Counted from the first letter of the stretch, positions 15,158 to 24,100 are shown. The stretch is 55,733 bases of DNA from Streptomyces violaceoruber (GCA_000720805.1 JODI01000056.1:1-55733), one strand, 5' to 3'. Notes: generated from the sequence alone by a model not told the origin. Numbers and translations: made by a program.

Positions 15158-15868
15158 GTGACCGAACCCACTCATGACGAGGCCCACGACCAAGCGCTCG
15201 GCGCCCGCCTCAACTGGCTGCGCGCGGCGGTCCTGGGCGCGAACGACGGCATCGTCTCGACCGCCGGTCTCGTCGTCGGCGTGGCCGGCGCGACGGCGGA
15301 CCGCTCCACGCTGCTCACGGCCGGCCTGGCGGGCCTGCTGTCCGGCTCCATGTCGATGGCGGCGGGGGAGTACGTGTCCGTCTCCACTCAGCGCGACACG
15401 GAGAAGGCGGCCCTGGCGCTGGAGAGGCGGGAGTTGCGCGAGCAGCCCGAGGCCGAACTGGAGGAGCTGACCGAACTGCTGGAGGAACGGGGACTCACCC
15501 AGGAGGTGGCCCGGGAAGCGGCCGAGCAGCTGACGGAACGGGACGCGTTGAGGGCCCACGCGCGCGTGGAGCTCGGTATCGACCCCGACGACCTCACCAA
15601 CCCCTGGCACGCGGCCTGGGCGAGCTTCCTGGCGTTCACCGTCGGGGCGTTGCTGCCGCTGCTGGCGATCGTCCTGCCGCCCTCGGACTGGCGGGTGCCG
15701 GTCACCGTGGTGTCGGTCCTCGCCGCGCTCACGCTGACCGGCTGGAGCAGCGCCCGGCTGGGGGCGGCCGGACCGGGCCGGGCGATGCTGCGGAACGTGG
15801 CGGGCGGGGCGCTGGCGATGGCGGTGACCTACGCGGCGGGATGGCTGCTGGGGGCGGCGGGGGTGTGA
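15158..15868 (+). CDS. VIT1/CCC1 family iron/manganese transporter
   Basis: A 236-residue membrane protein. The N-terminal LRAAVLGANDGIVSTAGLVVGVAGA and GLLSGSMSMAAGEYVSVSTQRDTE are hallmark sequences of the vacuolar iron transporter family. A cytosolic Glu-rich helical metal-binding section follows (about residues 90-150, REQPEAELEELTELLEERGLTQEVAREAAEQL), then three C-terminal spans. It exports Fe2+/Mn2+ across the membrane in relatives. GTG 15158 is chosen because conserved sequence begins within 20 residues. It is monocistronic and followed by a 28-bp tandem repeat. Confidence 0.87.
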   Translation: MTEPTHDEAHDQALGARLNWLRAAVLGANDGIVSTAGLVVGVAGATADRSTLLTAGLAGLLSGSMSMAAGEYVSVSTQRDTEKAALALERRELREQPEAELEELTELLEERGLTQEVAREAAEQLTERDALRAHARVELGIDPDDLTNPWHAAWASFLAFTVGALLPLLAIVLPPSDWRVPVTVVSVLAALTLTGWSSARLGAAGPGRAMLRNVAGGALAMAVTYAAGWLLGAAGV

Positions 15869-15875
15869 CGGTGAG

Positions 15876-15987
15876 GCTCACCTCTTGGAACTCGCCACCT
15901 GAGGCGCACCTTCTGATACTCGCCGCCCGATGCTCACCTCCTGGAACTCGCCGCCTGAAGCCCTCTCCTGGAACCCGCGCCTGATGC
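15876..15987. repeat. four 28-bp tandem repeat units
   Basis: Units beginning GCTCACC or variants start at 15876, 15904, 15932, 15960 and (partial) 15986, spaced exactly 28, 28, 28 and 26 bases. The consensus is roughly GCTCACCTCCTGGAACTCG followed by CCGCCTGAT. The block fills the gap between two convergent genes and ends at the stop codon of the CopD gene. Confidence 0.8.
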
Positions 15988-16995
15988 TCACCATCTGATG
16001 GGCAGCGGCACCGCGGTCAGCAGCCCCGACACCGCGACCACCAGCCCCAGGGCGACGACCTCCGCGCGCGCGGGTGTGCAGGCGGTCAGCGGGCCGGTGG
16101 CGCGGGCCAGCCGGATCCGCGCCCAGAGAGCGAGCAGGGCGACGACGGCCACCAGGAGCACCTTGGCGAGCAGGGTGCGTCCGTACGCCGTTGTCGTCAG
16201 CTGCTCCAGGATCGTGTCCGCCGGCATGCGGCGCAGCGAACTCGTCAGCCCGCTCGCCGTGAGGGCGGCGAGCAGAACGGCCGCCAGGCGCGCGTACAGC
16301 CCGAGCAGCGCCGCGCCCATCTCGGCGGAGCGCCACAGGCGCAGGGTGCGCAGCACGGACAGCAGACCCCCCGTCCACAGGGCCGCGCAGGTCAGGTGCA
16401 CCAGCGTGAGGCCGGAACCGAGCAGCGGGCTCGTCTCGGTCGGGGGATGCGCCCGCAGGGCTTCCGCCACCACCACCGCGGCCAGCGGCCAGACCTGGGT
16501 GGCGGGGCGGCGCGAGAGGGCGCACAGGCCGGCCACGAGGAAGGCGTTGACCTCCACCAGGGCGAGCTTGCCCGCACGGGACTCGTACAGGCCGCCGATG
16601 TCGATCGCGGCGACGCTGTCCGGCACCAGGTTGCCGGTCGCCACGACCGACGCGAGTCCGAGGGCCGCGAGGAAACCGGCGCCGGCCGCGTACGGAGCCC
16701 AACTGCGGGGCGCGGTTGGGGAAGCGACGGACACCGCGTCCGCCAGCCGGCGCGCGAACAGCTCGCCCAGCGGGACACTGAGCGCCGCGAACAGCACCGC
16801 GCGCAGGAGCGCGACGCCGCCGGCGCCGGGCGGGGCGGCCTCGCCGCTGCCGTGCAGTGCGGCGGACGGCCCGAGCAGCGGGATCAGCGCGCCCAGGGCC
16901 ACCAGGACAAGAACGACGACGGCCCGGCCCGTGCCGGGGCGTGGTCTGGGGCCGATCGGGTCGGCCACCTCGGAGGTCGGTCGTATCAACGTCAC
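15988..16995 (-). CDS. CopD domain membrane protein (copper resistance D-like)
   Basis: A 335-residue polytopic membrane protein with about eight to nine spans. The later part (LTLVHLTCAALWTGGLLSVLRTL and AYGRTLLAKVLLVAVVALLALWARIRLA) is characteristic of CopD/PcoD-type domains implicated in copper uptake or handling; the conserved HLTCAALWTGG region carries the family's His/Trp. The N terminus is cytosolic. GTG 16995 is used; TTG 17031 is an alternative. No CopC domain is fused and none is seen nearby. Copper specificity is inferred from the family. Confidence 0.8.
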   Translation of the reverse strand: MTLIRPTSEVADPIGPRPRPGTGRAVVVLVLVALGALIPLLGPSAALHGSGEAAPPGAGGVALLRAVLFAALSVPLGELFARRLADAVSVASPTAPRSWAPYAAGAGFLAALGLASVVATGNLVPDSVAAIDIGGLYESRAGKLALVEVNAFLVAGLCALSRRPATQVWPLAAVVVAEALRAHPPTETSPLLGSGLTLVHLTCAALWTGGLLSVLRTLRLWRSAEMGAALLGLYARLAAVLLAALTASGLTSSLRRMPADTILEQLTTTAYGRTLLAKVLLVAVVALLALWARIRLARATGPLTACTPARAEVVALGLVVAVSGLLTAVPLPIRW

Positions 16996-17119
16996 CTCAC
17001 GATCTTCACCAGCTATCACAGAACGGGGCAAGTCCGGGAAAACAACTGGAGGAACGGTGTTCCGCCCATAAGTCCGGCGTGATCCCCCAGGTGAGTACGT
17101 TTTCCGACCGCCCCATGAC

Positions 17120-18523
17120 TCAGCTCCAGCGCGGCGCGTCCGCTCCCCATGGACCCGGCGGTCGCGTCCAGTCGGGTGGTCCGCCCGCGAAGGAGAGCGG
17201 TGAGCGCGCGTACCGCAGCCGCCCCAGCGCGCTGTCCGCCTCGGCCAGCCAGGGCCCGGCCCCGTCGTACACCGTCCCGCCCGCCCCGTCGTACGACGTC
17301 CCGCCCGCCCGGTCGTGCCCGAGGCCGTTCACCAGCCACCGCGCCGTTCCTGCGAGCGCCAGCCGTACGACCCTGCTGCCACCCTCGTGCGACTGTTCGG
17401 TCAGTGCCCGCAGCACCGCCGCGGCGAGCAGATACCCCGTCCCGTGGTCCAGCGCCTGTGCGGGCAGGGCACCGGGCTCCTCCGGGGACCCTTCGGCCGC
17501 GGCGATCCCGGTGGCCACCTGCACCAGGCTGTCGAACCCACGCCGCCCGGCCCACGGTCCGTACGCGCCCCACGCGGACAGTTGCGCCACGACCACCCCC
17601 GGCCGCCGCTCGGCCAGCGCCCGCGCAGACAGCCCGAACCGGTCCAGGGCGCCCGGGCGGTAGCCGGTGACGACCACGTCCGCCGCCGCGAGCAACTCCT
17701 CGAAGGCCCGCCCGTCGGCCGCGAGGTCGAGGGTCGCCGACCGCTTCCCGAAGCCCGTGTCGGCGTGCGCATCGGGGATTTCGGGCACCTGCGGGGCGTC
17801 CACCCGCAGCACGTCCGCGCCCAGGAGGGCGAGGGTGCGGGTGGCGACCGGGCCTGCGACGACCCGCGTCAGGTCCAGGACGCGCAGCCCGGCGGCGGGC
17901 AGCAGGGGAGTGCCGTCGTCGCCGGGGGCGATCGGCGCGAGCACGCGCGCGGGCGCCGAGTCCAGCCGCTCGCGCTCCACCAGCGGGCGTGCGGCCACCG
18001 CGGCACCCTGTGCGTGCGCGGCCCACTCCTCGGGTGTGCGCAGGGCCACGGCGAGGCCGCCGGCCATGTACACGGCCTCCTCGACCTCCAGGGCTGACCG
18101 CTCTGCGAGCGCCGACTCGACGGAGGGGACCCGCCCTTCGGGCAGCCCCAGGGCGGCGAGCAGCCGCTGTCGGTGATGCGGATAGTTCGCGTGCGTGCGT
18201 ACCCACCCGTCCGCCGTCCGCCAGAACCGGGACAGCGGGGCGAAGGCGACCGGTGCCCGGCCGTCGATCAGCAGATGCCGCTCGCTGACGAACGCGGTCG
18301 CGACGGCCCCGTCGTCCACCCGCACCGCGGGCACCTCGGCGAGCCCGGCCCGCCGCGCCCCGAGTTCGGCGGCGGCCAGCGCGCAGACAGCGACGCAGGA
18401 GCGCGCCAACTCCCGTGCGGGAAGACGCCCCTGAAGAGCGCCCTCCCGCACGACGGTCGACACGCGGGAGAGCTGGGCGGGATCGCCGCCCAGCTCGGAC
18501 CAGGCCACCTCGATGTCGGTCAT
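17120..18523 (-). CDS. CoA transferase family III (CaiB/BaiF) protein, two-lobed
   Basis: A 467-residue protein. The canonical family III opening LPAAGLRVLDLTRVVAGPVATRTLALLGADVLRVDAP sits in the middle (from about residue 228). It is followed by VVVTGYRPGALDRFGL and QALDHGTGYLLAAAVLRAL, whose Asp matches the catalytic aspartate position. The first half (with WVRTHANYPHHRQRLLAALG) resembles the segment normally found near the end of these enzymes, so the order is unusual or the protein is a fusion of two lobes. It should transfer CoA between carboxylic acids; substrate unknown. ATG 18523 is chosen: a CATAGT box lies 6 bases upstream, consistent with a leaderless mRNA. Confidence 0.82.
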   Translation of the reverse strand: MTDIEVAWSELGGDPAQLSRVSTVVREGALQGRLPARELARSCVAVCALAAAELGARRAGLAEVPAVRVDDGAVATAFVSERHLLIDGRAPVAFAPLSRFWRTADGWVRTHANYPHHRQRLLAALGLPEGRVPSVESALAERSALEVEEAVYMAGGLAVALRTPEEWAAHAQGAAVAARPLVERERLDSAPARVLAPIAPGDDGTPLLPAAGLRVLDLTRVVAGPVATRTLALLGADVLRVDAPQVPEIPDAHADTGFGKRSATLDLAADGRAFEELLAAADVVVTGYRPGALDRFGLSARALAERRPGVVVAQLSAWGAYGPWAGRRGFDSLVQVATGIAAAEGSPEEPGALPAQALDHGTGYLLAAAVLRALTEQSHEGGSRVVRLALAGTARWLVNGLGHDRAGGTSYDGAGGTVYDGAGPWLAEADSALGRLRYARSPLSFAGGPPDWTRPPGPWGADAPRWS

Positions 18524-18524
18524 G

Positions 18525-18539
18525 ACTGCACTATGCAGT
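18525..18539 (-). promoter_or_regulatory. palindrome ACTGCA-N3-TGCAGT at the CoA transferase start
   Basis: A perfect 6+3+6 inverted repeat lies 1 base upstream of the start codon and covers the presumed -10 (CATAGT on the minus strand) and transcription start. Size and position suit a TetR- or MarR-type operator. No candidate regulator gene is adjacent. Confidence 0.45.
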
Positions 18540-18624
18540 ATTGACCGAATCAACAGATGAAGCCGGTCCGCCCAGGTCAACCCTGTTGATCAGCCTGATC
18601 ACGCTGCCAGTTGATCCGGTCGAG

Positions 18625-20202
18625 CTACTTGGTCACGGCGTCCAGTGCGTCCGCCATGCCCCAGCCGTAGAAGCCGTTGCGGTTCTTCGAGCCCTCGCAC
18701 ACCGCGTCGACCTTGCCGTCACTGTCGATGTCGTACGGCTTCGTGCACGGGGTGCCGTCGGCCTCGGCGTACAGCAGCGCCTTGACCAGGGCCGACGAGG
18801 CGTACGGGTGGGTCGACTTGATCAGTGCGGCGACGGCCGCCACGTGCGGGCTCGCCATCGACGTACCGGCCATGTAGCCCCACTTGCCGCCGGGCAGCGT
18901 GCCCAGGATCAGACCGCTCGTCGCGGGCGGAGCCGGCGTCTGGTAGGCCGTCGAGTCGCCGCCGGGCGCGGCGATGTCGATGATCCCCAGGCCGTAGTTG
19001 GAGAACGACGACTTGAGGCCCTTGGCGCCGGTCGCCGCGACCGTCACCACACCCGGCAACTGGGTCGGTATGTCAAGGCACTTCGACGGGTCCACCACTC
19101 GGTCCGAGGGCGTGCCGTCGTTCGGCGAGGACGGGTCGGTTATCTCGTCGGCCGCGAGGTCGTAGTTCTCGTTGCCGGCCGCGGCCACGTTGACCGTGCC
19201 CTTCTTCTCCGCGTACCGCGAGGCCCGGGAGACGGCGTCCACGAGCGCCTTCTGGTCCGGGTCGTCGGTGCAGTTGAAGTACCAGGGGTCGGTGTAATAG
19301 CTGTTGTTGGTGACGTCGACGCCGTGCGTGGCCGCCCACATGAAGCCGCAGACCACCGCCTCGGTGTAGAAGTAGCCGGCGGTGGTGGACACCTTGATGC
19401 CGGCGACCTTCACGCCGGGTGCCACACCGGTCATGCCGACGCCGTTCTTGGCGGCCGCGATCTCACCGGCCACGTGCGTGCCGTGCGGGCTCTCCTCCGC
19501 GCTCGGCCGCCACGCCCCGGCGGTGGTGTCCGGCTTGCCCGTCACACAGTTGACGGAGGCGGCCCGGTCGAAGTTCGGCGCGATGTCCGGGTGTGTGTCG
19601 TCGACACCGGTGTCGATCACACCGACCGTCACCTTGCTGCTGCCCAGCGACTTCTCGTGCGCCTTGTCCGCCTTGATGGCCGGCAGGTCCCACTGCAGGG
19701 ACTCCAGCGGGTCCTGCCCGGCGGCGGCCTTGGACTCGGCGGCGGCGACCTCCGTGGCGCTGAGCGCCTTCGGCGTCCCCAGGTCGGTCGTCGACTGCGC
19801 GGGCAGCGGCGCGTTGCGCGTGTTGCCGGCCGAGTCGACGCCCTTCACCTTGCGGACGGTCTTGGCGAAGTCCGGGTTCGAGGAGTGGACGACGATGACG
19901 CCGATCTGGTCGTAAGACGTCACGATCGTGCCGCCGGCCTGGGCGATGGCCTTCTTGATGTGCGCGGAGGGGCCGTGCCCGGGGCGGACGTTGACGACAT
20001 AGCTGAGGGCGGTGGCGTCGGCCGTCCCCGCCGAGGTGAGGATGTCGTTCACGGCGCCGGTGACACCGGCCACGGTGCCGGGCACGTCGGTCGCGGACGA
20101 CGCGGCCGCCGTGGACGTGGGCAGGAACGCCAGGGCCGTGGCGGTGGCCATGCCGAGCGGGATCGTGATCGCGCGCCGGTAGCGGGGGTGAGGCGCTGTC
20201 AT
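18625..20202 (-). CDS. secreted S8 family serine protease (subtilisin), copy 2
   Basis: A 525-residue exported protease. There is a signal peptide (RRAITIPLGMATATALAFLPTSTAAAS, cleavage near residue 35), then an inhibitor-like propeptide, then the catalytic domain. The triad is Asp in VIDTGVDDTHPD, His in HGTHVAGE and Ser in GTSMASPH. Two conserved Asn follow in NNSYY and NEN. The C terminus carries a Cys-containing tail (GTPCTKPYDIDSDGKVDAVCEG) with a Ca-binding-like DxDxDG. It is about half identical by eye to the gene directly upstream, so the pair is a tandem duplication. It probably degrades extracellular protein during development. The ATG start is clear. Confidence 0.9.
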   Translation of the reverse strand: MTAPHPRYRRAITIPLGMATATALAFLPTSTAAASSATDVPGTVAGVTGAVNDILTSAGTADATALSYVVNVRPGHGPSAHIKKAIAQAGGTIVTSYDQIGVIVVHSSNPDFAKTVRKVKGVDSAGNTRNAPLPAQSTTDLGTPKALSATEVAAAESKAAAGQDPLESLQWDLPAIKADKAHEKSLGSSKVTVGVIDTGVDDTHPDIAPNFDRAASVNCVTGKPDTTAGAWRPSAEESPHGTHVAGEIAAAKNGVGMTGVAPGVKVAGIKVSTTAGYFYTEAVVCGFMWAATHGVDVTNNSYYTDPWYFNCTDDPDQKALVDAVSRASRYAEKKGTVNVAAAGNENYDLAADEITDPSSPNDGTPSDRVVDPSKCLDIPTQLPGVVTVAATGAKGLKSSFSNYGLGIIDIAAPGGDSTAYQTPAPPATSGLILGTLPGGKWGYMAGTSMASPHVAAVAALIKSTHPYASSALVKALLYAEADGTPCTKPYDIDSDGKVDAVCEGSKNRNGFYGWGMADALDAVTK

Positions 20203-20316
20203 GTGTCAGTGTCTCCAGTCGTTCGAGGAATCCGAGAGATGGGCGGTCCGTGCGGGAAGTGAGAAGGCACAGGGACGCCGTGGACAAGGCCGGGCCGGCC
20301 GCCGTGCGTCGGGCGG

Positions 20317-21846
20317 CTACTGCACCGCGCGCAGCGCGTTGACGATGCCGAACCCGTAGAAACCGTTGACGCGCCTGCCGCCCTCGCACACCGCGTCCTG
20401 CGTGCCGTCGCCGTCCTGGTCGTACGCGGCCGGGCAACCGGGGTTGTCCGCCTGCGCCTTGAGCAGCGCCTGGAGCTGGGCCGGGCCGGCGTACGGGTAC
20501 TTCGACTTCAGCAGCGCGGCGACACCGGCGGCGTGCGGCGAGGCCATCGACGTGCCCTGCAGGAACGCGTACTGGCCGTTCGGCATGGTGGACAGGATGC
20601 GGCCGTCCTTCGACGGCGTGTCGGGCAGCTGGTAGCGCCGGTCGCCGCCGGGCGCCGCGATGTCGACGACGCCCTTGCCGTACGAGGAGTAGTACGACTT
20701 CAGGTTCTGCACGCCCGTCGCGCTGACCGTGACGACACCGGGCAGCTGCGTGGGCACGTCGAAGCACTCGTGCGGGTCGACGGTCCGCGTGACCGGCGTG
20801 GCGTCGTCGGGGCTGGTGTCGTCGACGATCGCGTCGGAGTCCAGGTCGTGGTTGGAGTTGCCAGCCGACGCCAGGTTGAGCGTGCCCTTCTTCTGGGCGT
20901 ACAGCTGCGCCCTGTTGACCGCGTCGACGATCGCCTTCTGATCCGGATCGTCCATGCAGTTGTACAGCCAAGGATCGACGTAGTAGCTGTTGTTGGTGAT
21001 CTCGACGCCGTGGTCGGCGGCGAACACGAAGGCGCACACGACACTCTCGGGGTAGAAGAGGCCGTTGTCCGGGTCGCTCACCTTGATGCCGGCGACCTTG
21101 ACGCCCGGGGCCACTCCGGCGACGCCGATGCCGTTGCGGGCCGCGGCGATCTCACCGGCCACATGCGTGCCGTGGTAGTCCTCCGCGGTGTACGGGCGCC
21201 AGGCGCCCACGCTGGTGTCCGCGACGCCGCCGACGCAGTTGGCCGACTGAGCGGCGGAGAAGTTCGGCGCGAGGTCCGGGTGTGTGTCGTCGACACCGGT
21301 GTCGATCACGGCGACGGTCACCCTGGGACTGCCCGGGTTGATCTTCGCGGCCTTGTCGGCGCCGATCGCGCGCAGGTCCCACTGGTCGGCCTCCAGGGGC
21401 TCGCTGTCCGGCGTGCCGGCGGACGCGTTCGCCACCTTCGCTGCCTGCTCCTTCGACAGGAACCGGGCCGCGCCCTCGTCCGTCGTACCCGCGGAGGTCA
21501 GCGGCGTGGTGCGGGTGGCCCCCGCCGACTGCACGCCGCGCACCGCCCGTATCGCCTTGGCGAAGCCGGGGTTCGAGGAGTGGACCACGATCACGCCGAT
21601 CTTCGCGTACGTCGTCACCACGGTGCCGCCGGCCGCCGGGACGGCGCGCTTCACCGACTCGACCACACGGCGGTCCACTCGGGTGTTGACGACATACGCC
21701 AGAGCCGGCGTGTCCGCCGTCGTCGCGGCGCTCTCCACGCGCGGGGCGGCCGACGCCGCCGCGGGAAGGAAACCGAGCGAGGCCGTCAGGGACAGCACAA
21801 GGGGCACGGCGAGGGCGAGACGGCGTCTGGAACGCAGATGAGGCAT
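20317..21846 (-). CDS. secreted S8 family serine protease (subtilisin), copy 1
   Basis: A 509-residue exported protease with the same architecture as its neighbour: signal peptide (RRLALAVPLVLSLTASLGFLPAAASA), propeptide, and catalytic triad in VIDTGVDDTHPD, HGTHVAGE and GTSMASPH. The C-terminal DQDGDGTQDAVCEGGRRVNGFYGFGIVNAL ends in the same pattern as the second copy. 114 bases separate the two genes, and no strong terminator is seen between them, so they may be co-transcribed. The promoter must lie in 21847-22099, shared with the divergent symporter operon. Substrate not inferable. Confidence 0.9.
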   Translation of the reverse strand: MPHLRSRRRLALAVPLVLSLTASLGFLPAAASAAPRVESAATTADTPALAYVVNTRVDRRVVESVKRAVPAAGGTVVTTYAKIGVIVVHSSNPGFAKAIRAVRGVQSAGATRTTPLTSAGTTDEGAARFLSKEQAAKVANASAGTPDSEPLEADQWDLRAIGADKAAKINPGSPRVTVAVIDTGVDDTHPDLAPNFSAAQSANCVGGVADTSVGAWRPYTAEDYHGTHVAGEIAAARNGIGVAGVAPGVKVAGIKVSDPDNGLFYPESVVCAFVFAADHGVEITNNSYYVDPWLYNCMDDPDQKAIVDAVNRAQLYAQKKGTLNLASAGNSNHDLDSDAIVDDTSPDDATPVTRTVDPHECFDVPTQLPGVVTVSATGVQNLKSYYSSYGKGVVDIAAPGGDRRYQLPDTPSKDGRILSTMPNGQYAFLQGTSMASPHAAGVAALLKSKYPYAGPAQLQALLKAQADNPGCPAAYDQDGDGTQDAVCEGGRRVNGFYGFGIVNALRAVQ

Positions 21847-21937
21847 GGGGTCTCCACATCATCCGGAAACGAAACAGGCCCGAGGCACAGGTGGGCCCGG
21901 GCAGGTACATGACGGGTGGTGCACGCTCGAAGCTATC

Positions 21938-21984
21938 TTCCGAAGTCGCTGGCCAGCAATGACCTTTGGCAGGTGACTTCGGAA
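21938..21984. promoter_or_regulatory. inverted repeat TTCCGAAGTC / GACTTCGGAA
   Basis: Perfect 10-bp arms at 21938-21947 and 21975-21984, separated by 27 bases, in the divergent promoter region between the subtilisin pair and the DUF485-symporter operon. The spacing puts the arm centres about 37 bases apart, roughly 3.5 helical turns. It may be paired half-sites for a regulator of one or both operons. Confidence 0.45.
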
Positions 21985-22099
21985 AGAAGCCCTCGTTGTT
22001 GAACCGGTCCTCGCGCGCCGCCGTGACCTTGGACAGGGAGCGTGAGGACACTCGCCCCTGATCCCCGTCACAACCGCATCCGCAACGCGAGGAGACTCC

Positions 22100-22456
22100 G
22101 TGGCCACCGACGCACCGCCCCCCTCGAAAGAGCAACACAAACTCCCCTCACCCGAGGAGTTCACCGAGGTTCAGGAGAGCGCGGAGTTCGGTGAACTGCG
22201 CCGCTCCTACCGCTCCTTCGCCTTTCCGCTGACCGTCGGCTTCATCGCCTGGTACCTGCTGTACGTCCTGCTGTCGAACTACGCGGGCGACTTCATGGGC
22301 ACCAAGGTCGTCGGCAACATCAACGTGGCCCTGGTCCTCGGCCTCGCCCAGTTCCTCACCACGTTCCTCATCGCCTGGTGGTACGCCCACCACGCGGCCG
22401 CCAAGTTCGACCCCAAGGCGGAAGCCATCAAGTCCCGTATGGAGGGCGGCGCATGA
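22100..22456 (+). CDS. DUF485 domain membrane protein
   Basis: A 118-residue protein with two membrane spans (FAFPLTVGFIAWYLLYVLLSNYA and VALVLGLAQFLTTFLIAWWYAHHA) after a polar N terminus. DUF485 proteins sit beside sodium:solute symporters of the acetate permease type and are thought to be accessory subunits. The GTG start has GAGGAG 6 bases upstream. Its stop overlaps the symporter ATG (ATGA), so the two are translated together. Confidence 0.85.
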   Translation: MATDAPPPSKEQHKLPSPEEFTEVQESAEFGELRRSYRSFAFPLTVGFIAWYLLYVLLSNYAGDFMGTKVVGNINVALVLGLAQFLTTFLIAWWYAHHAAAKFDPKAEAIKSRMEGGA

Positions 22457-24075
22457 GCCCCGCGATCACCACCCTGGCCGCCGGTGAGGCCAGCGAGCAC
22501 CGCACGCTGATCATCTCCCTGTTCGCGGTGTTCGTCGTCGCGACCCTCGTCATCACGGTCTGGGCCGGACGCCAGACCAAGGACGCCGCCGACTTCTACG
22601 CGGGCGGACGGCAGTTCACCGGCTTCCAGAACGGACTCGCCGTCTCCGGCGACTACATGTCCGCGGCGTCCTTCCTCGGCATCGCGGGCGCCATCGCCCT
22701 CTTCGGCTACGACGGCTTCCTGTACTCCATCGGCTTCCTGGTCGCCTGGCTCGTCGCCCTGCTCCTGGTCGCCGAACCGCTGCGCAACTCGGGCCGCTAC
22801 ACGATGGGCGACGTCCTCGCCTACCGGATGCGCCAACGCCCGGTCCGCACCGCCGCCGGCACCTCGACGATCGTCGTGTCGATCTTCTACCTGCTGGCGC
22901 AGATGGCCGGTGCCGGTGTCCTGGTCTCGCTGCTGCTCGGCATCACCAGCGACGGCGGCAAGATCGGCATCGTGGCGCTGGTCGGCGTCCTGATGATCGT
23001 GTACGTCACCATCGGCGGCATGAAGGGCACCACCTGGGTCCAGATGGTCAAGGCCGTCCTGCTGATCGTCGGCGCGCTGCTGCTGACCTTCCTGGTGCTG
23101 CTGAAGTTCGACTTCAACGTCTCCGACCTGCTCGGCTCGGCCGCCGACAACAGCGGCAAGGGCGCCGCGTTCCTGGAGCCCGGCCTGAAGTACGGCGCCA
23201 CCGGCACCACCAAGCTGGACTTCATCTCGCTGGGCATCGCCCTGGTCCTCGGCACCGCGGGCCTGCCGCACATCCTGATCCGCTTCTACACGGTGCCCAC
23301 CGCCAAGGCCGCCCGTAAGTCGGTCATCTGGGCCATCGGCCTGATCGGCGCCTTCTACCTGATGACCCTCGCCCTCGGCTTCGGCGCCGCCGCGCTCATC
23401 AAGCCGGACGAGATCATCGCCTCCAACAAGGCGGGCAACACGGCGGCGCCCCTCCTGGCGCTGCACCTGGGCGGCGTCGACTCCAACTGGGGCGCCATCC
23501 TGCTCGCCACCATCTCGGCGGTCGCCTTCGCCACGATCCTCGCGGTCGTCGCCGGTCTGACCCTGGCCTCGTCCTCGTCGTTCGCCCACGACATCTACGC
23601 GAACGTCATCAAGCGCGGCCAGGCCACCGAGAAGCAGGAGATGAGCGCGGCCCGCTGGGCGACCGTCGGCATCGGCGCCGTCTCCATCGTCCTGGGCGCC
23701 CTCGCCCGCGACCTGAACGTCGCCGGCCTGGTGGCCCTGGCGTTCGCGGTCGCCGCCTCCGCCAACCTCCCGACGATCATCTACAGCCTCTTCTGGAAGC
23801 GGTTCACCACCAGCGGGGCCCTGTGGTCGATCTACGGCGGCCTCGTCACGGCGGTCGGCCTGGTGCTGTTCTCGCCGGTGGTCTCCGGCAAGCCCACGTC
23901 GATGTTCCCGGACGTCGACTTCCACTGGTTCCCGCTGGAGAACCCCGGCCTCATCTCGATCCCGGTCGGCTTCCTGCTGGGCATCGTCGGCACCTACCTC
24001 TCCAAGGAGGAGCCGAACAAAGCCAAGTACGCGGAGCTGGAGGTGCGGTCCCTCACCGGCACCGGCGCCCACTGA
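22453..24075 (+). CDS. sodium:solute symporter, acetate permease (ActP)-like
   Basis: A 540-residue integral membrane protein of the solute:sodium symporter family with about 13 spans. Diagnostic segments are DFYAGGRQFTGFQNGLAVSGDYMSAASFLGIAGA near the N terminus, AQMAGAGVLVSLLLG, and GLPHILIRFYTVPTAKAARKSV. These are typical of ActP/MctC-type transporters of acetate, propionate or pyruvate. It is paired with the DUF485 protein. The start overlaps the upstream stop. Probably supplies short-chain acids as carbon source; the exact substrate is inferred from the family only. A strong hairpin follows. Confidence 0.87.
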   Translation: MSPAITTLAAGEASEHRTLIISLFAVFVVATLVITVWAGRQTKDAADFYAGGRQFTGFQNGLAVSGDYMSAASFLGIAGAIALFGYDGFLYSIGFLVAWLVALLLVAEPLRNSGRYTMGDVLAYRMRQRPVRTAAGTSTIVVSIFYLLAQMAGAGVLVSLLLGITSDGGKIGIVALVGVLMIVYVTIGGMKGTTWVQMVKAVLLIVGALLLTFLVLLKFDFNVSDLLGSAADNSGKGAAFLEPGLKYGATGTTKLDFISLGIALVLGTAGLPHILIRFYTVPTAKAARKSVIWAIGLIGAFYLMTLALGFGAAALIKPDEIIASNKAGNTAAPLLALHLGGVDSNWGAILLATISAVAFATILAVVAGLTLASSSSFAHDIYANVIKRGQATEKQEMSAARWATVGIGAVSIVLGALARDLNVAGLVALAFAVAASANLPTIIYSLFWKRFTTSGALWSIYGGLVTAVGLVLFSPVVSGKPTSMFPDVDFHWFPLENPGLISIPVGFLLGIVGTYLSKEEPNKAKYAELEVRSLTGTGAH

Positions 24076-24100
24076 TACCGACACCGGGGTCCATCCTTGA

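Noticed and set aside
22279..24084. Long minus-strand ORF opposite the symporter
   Set aside because: Composition-driven antisense frame (Asp/Gly/Arg-rich). The plus strand has a clear membrane transporter.
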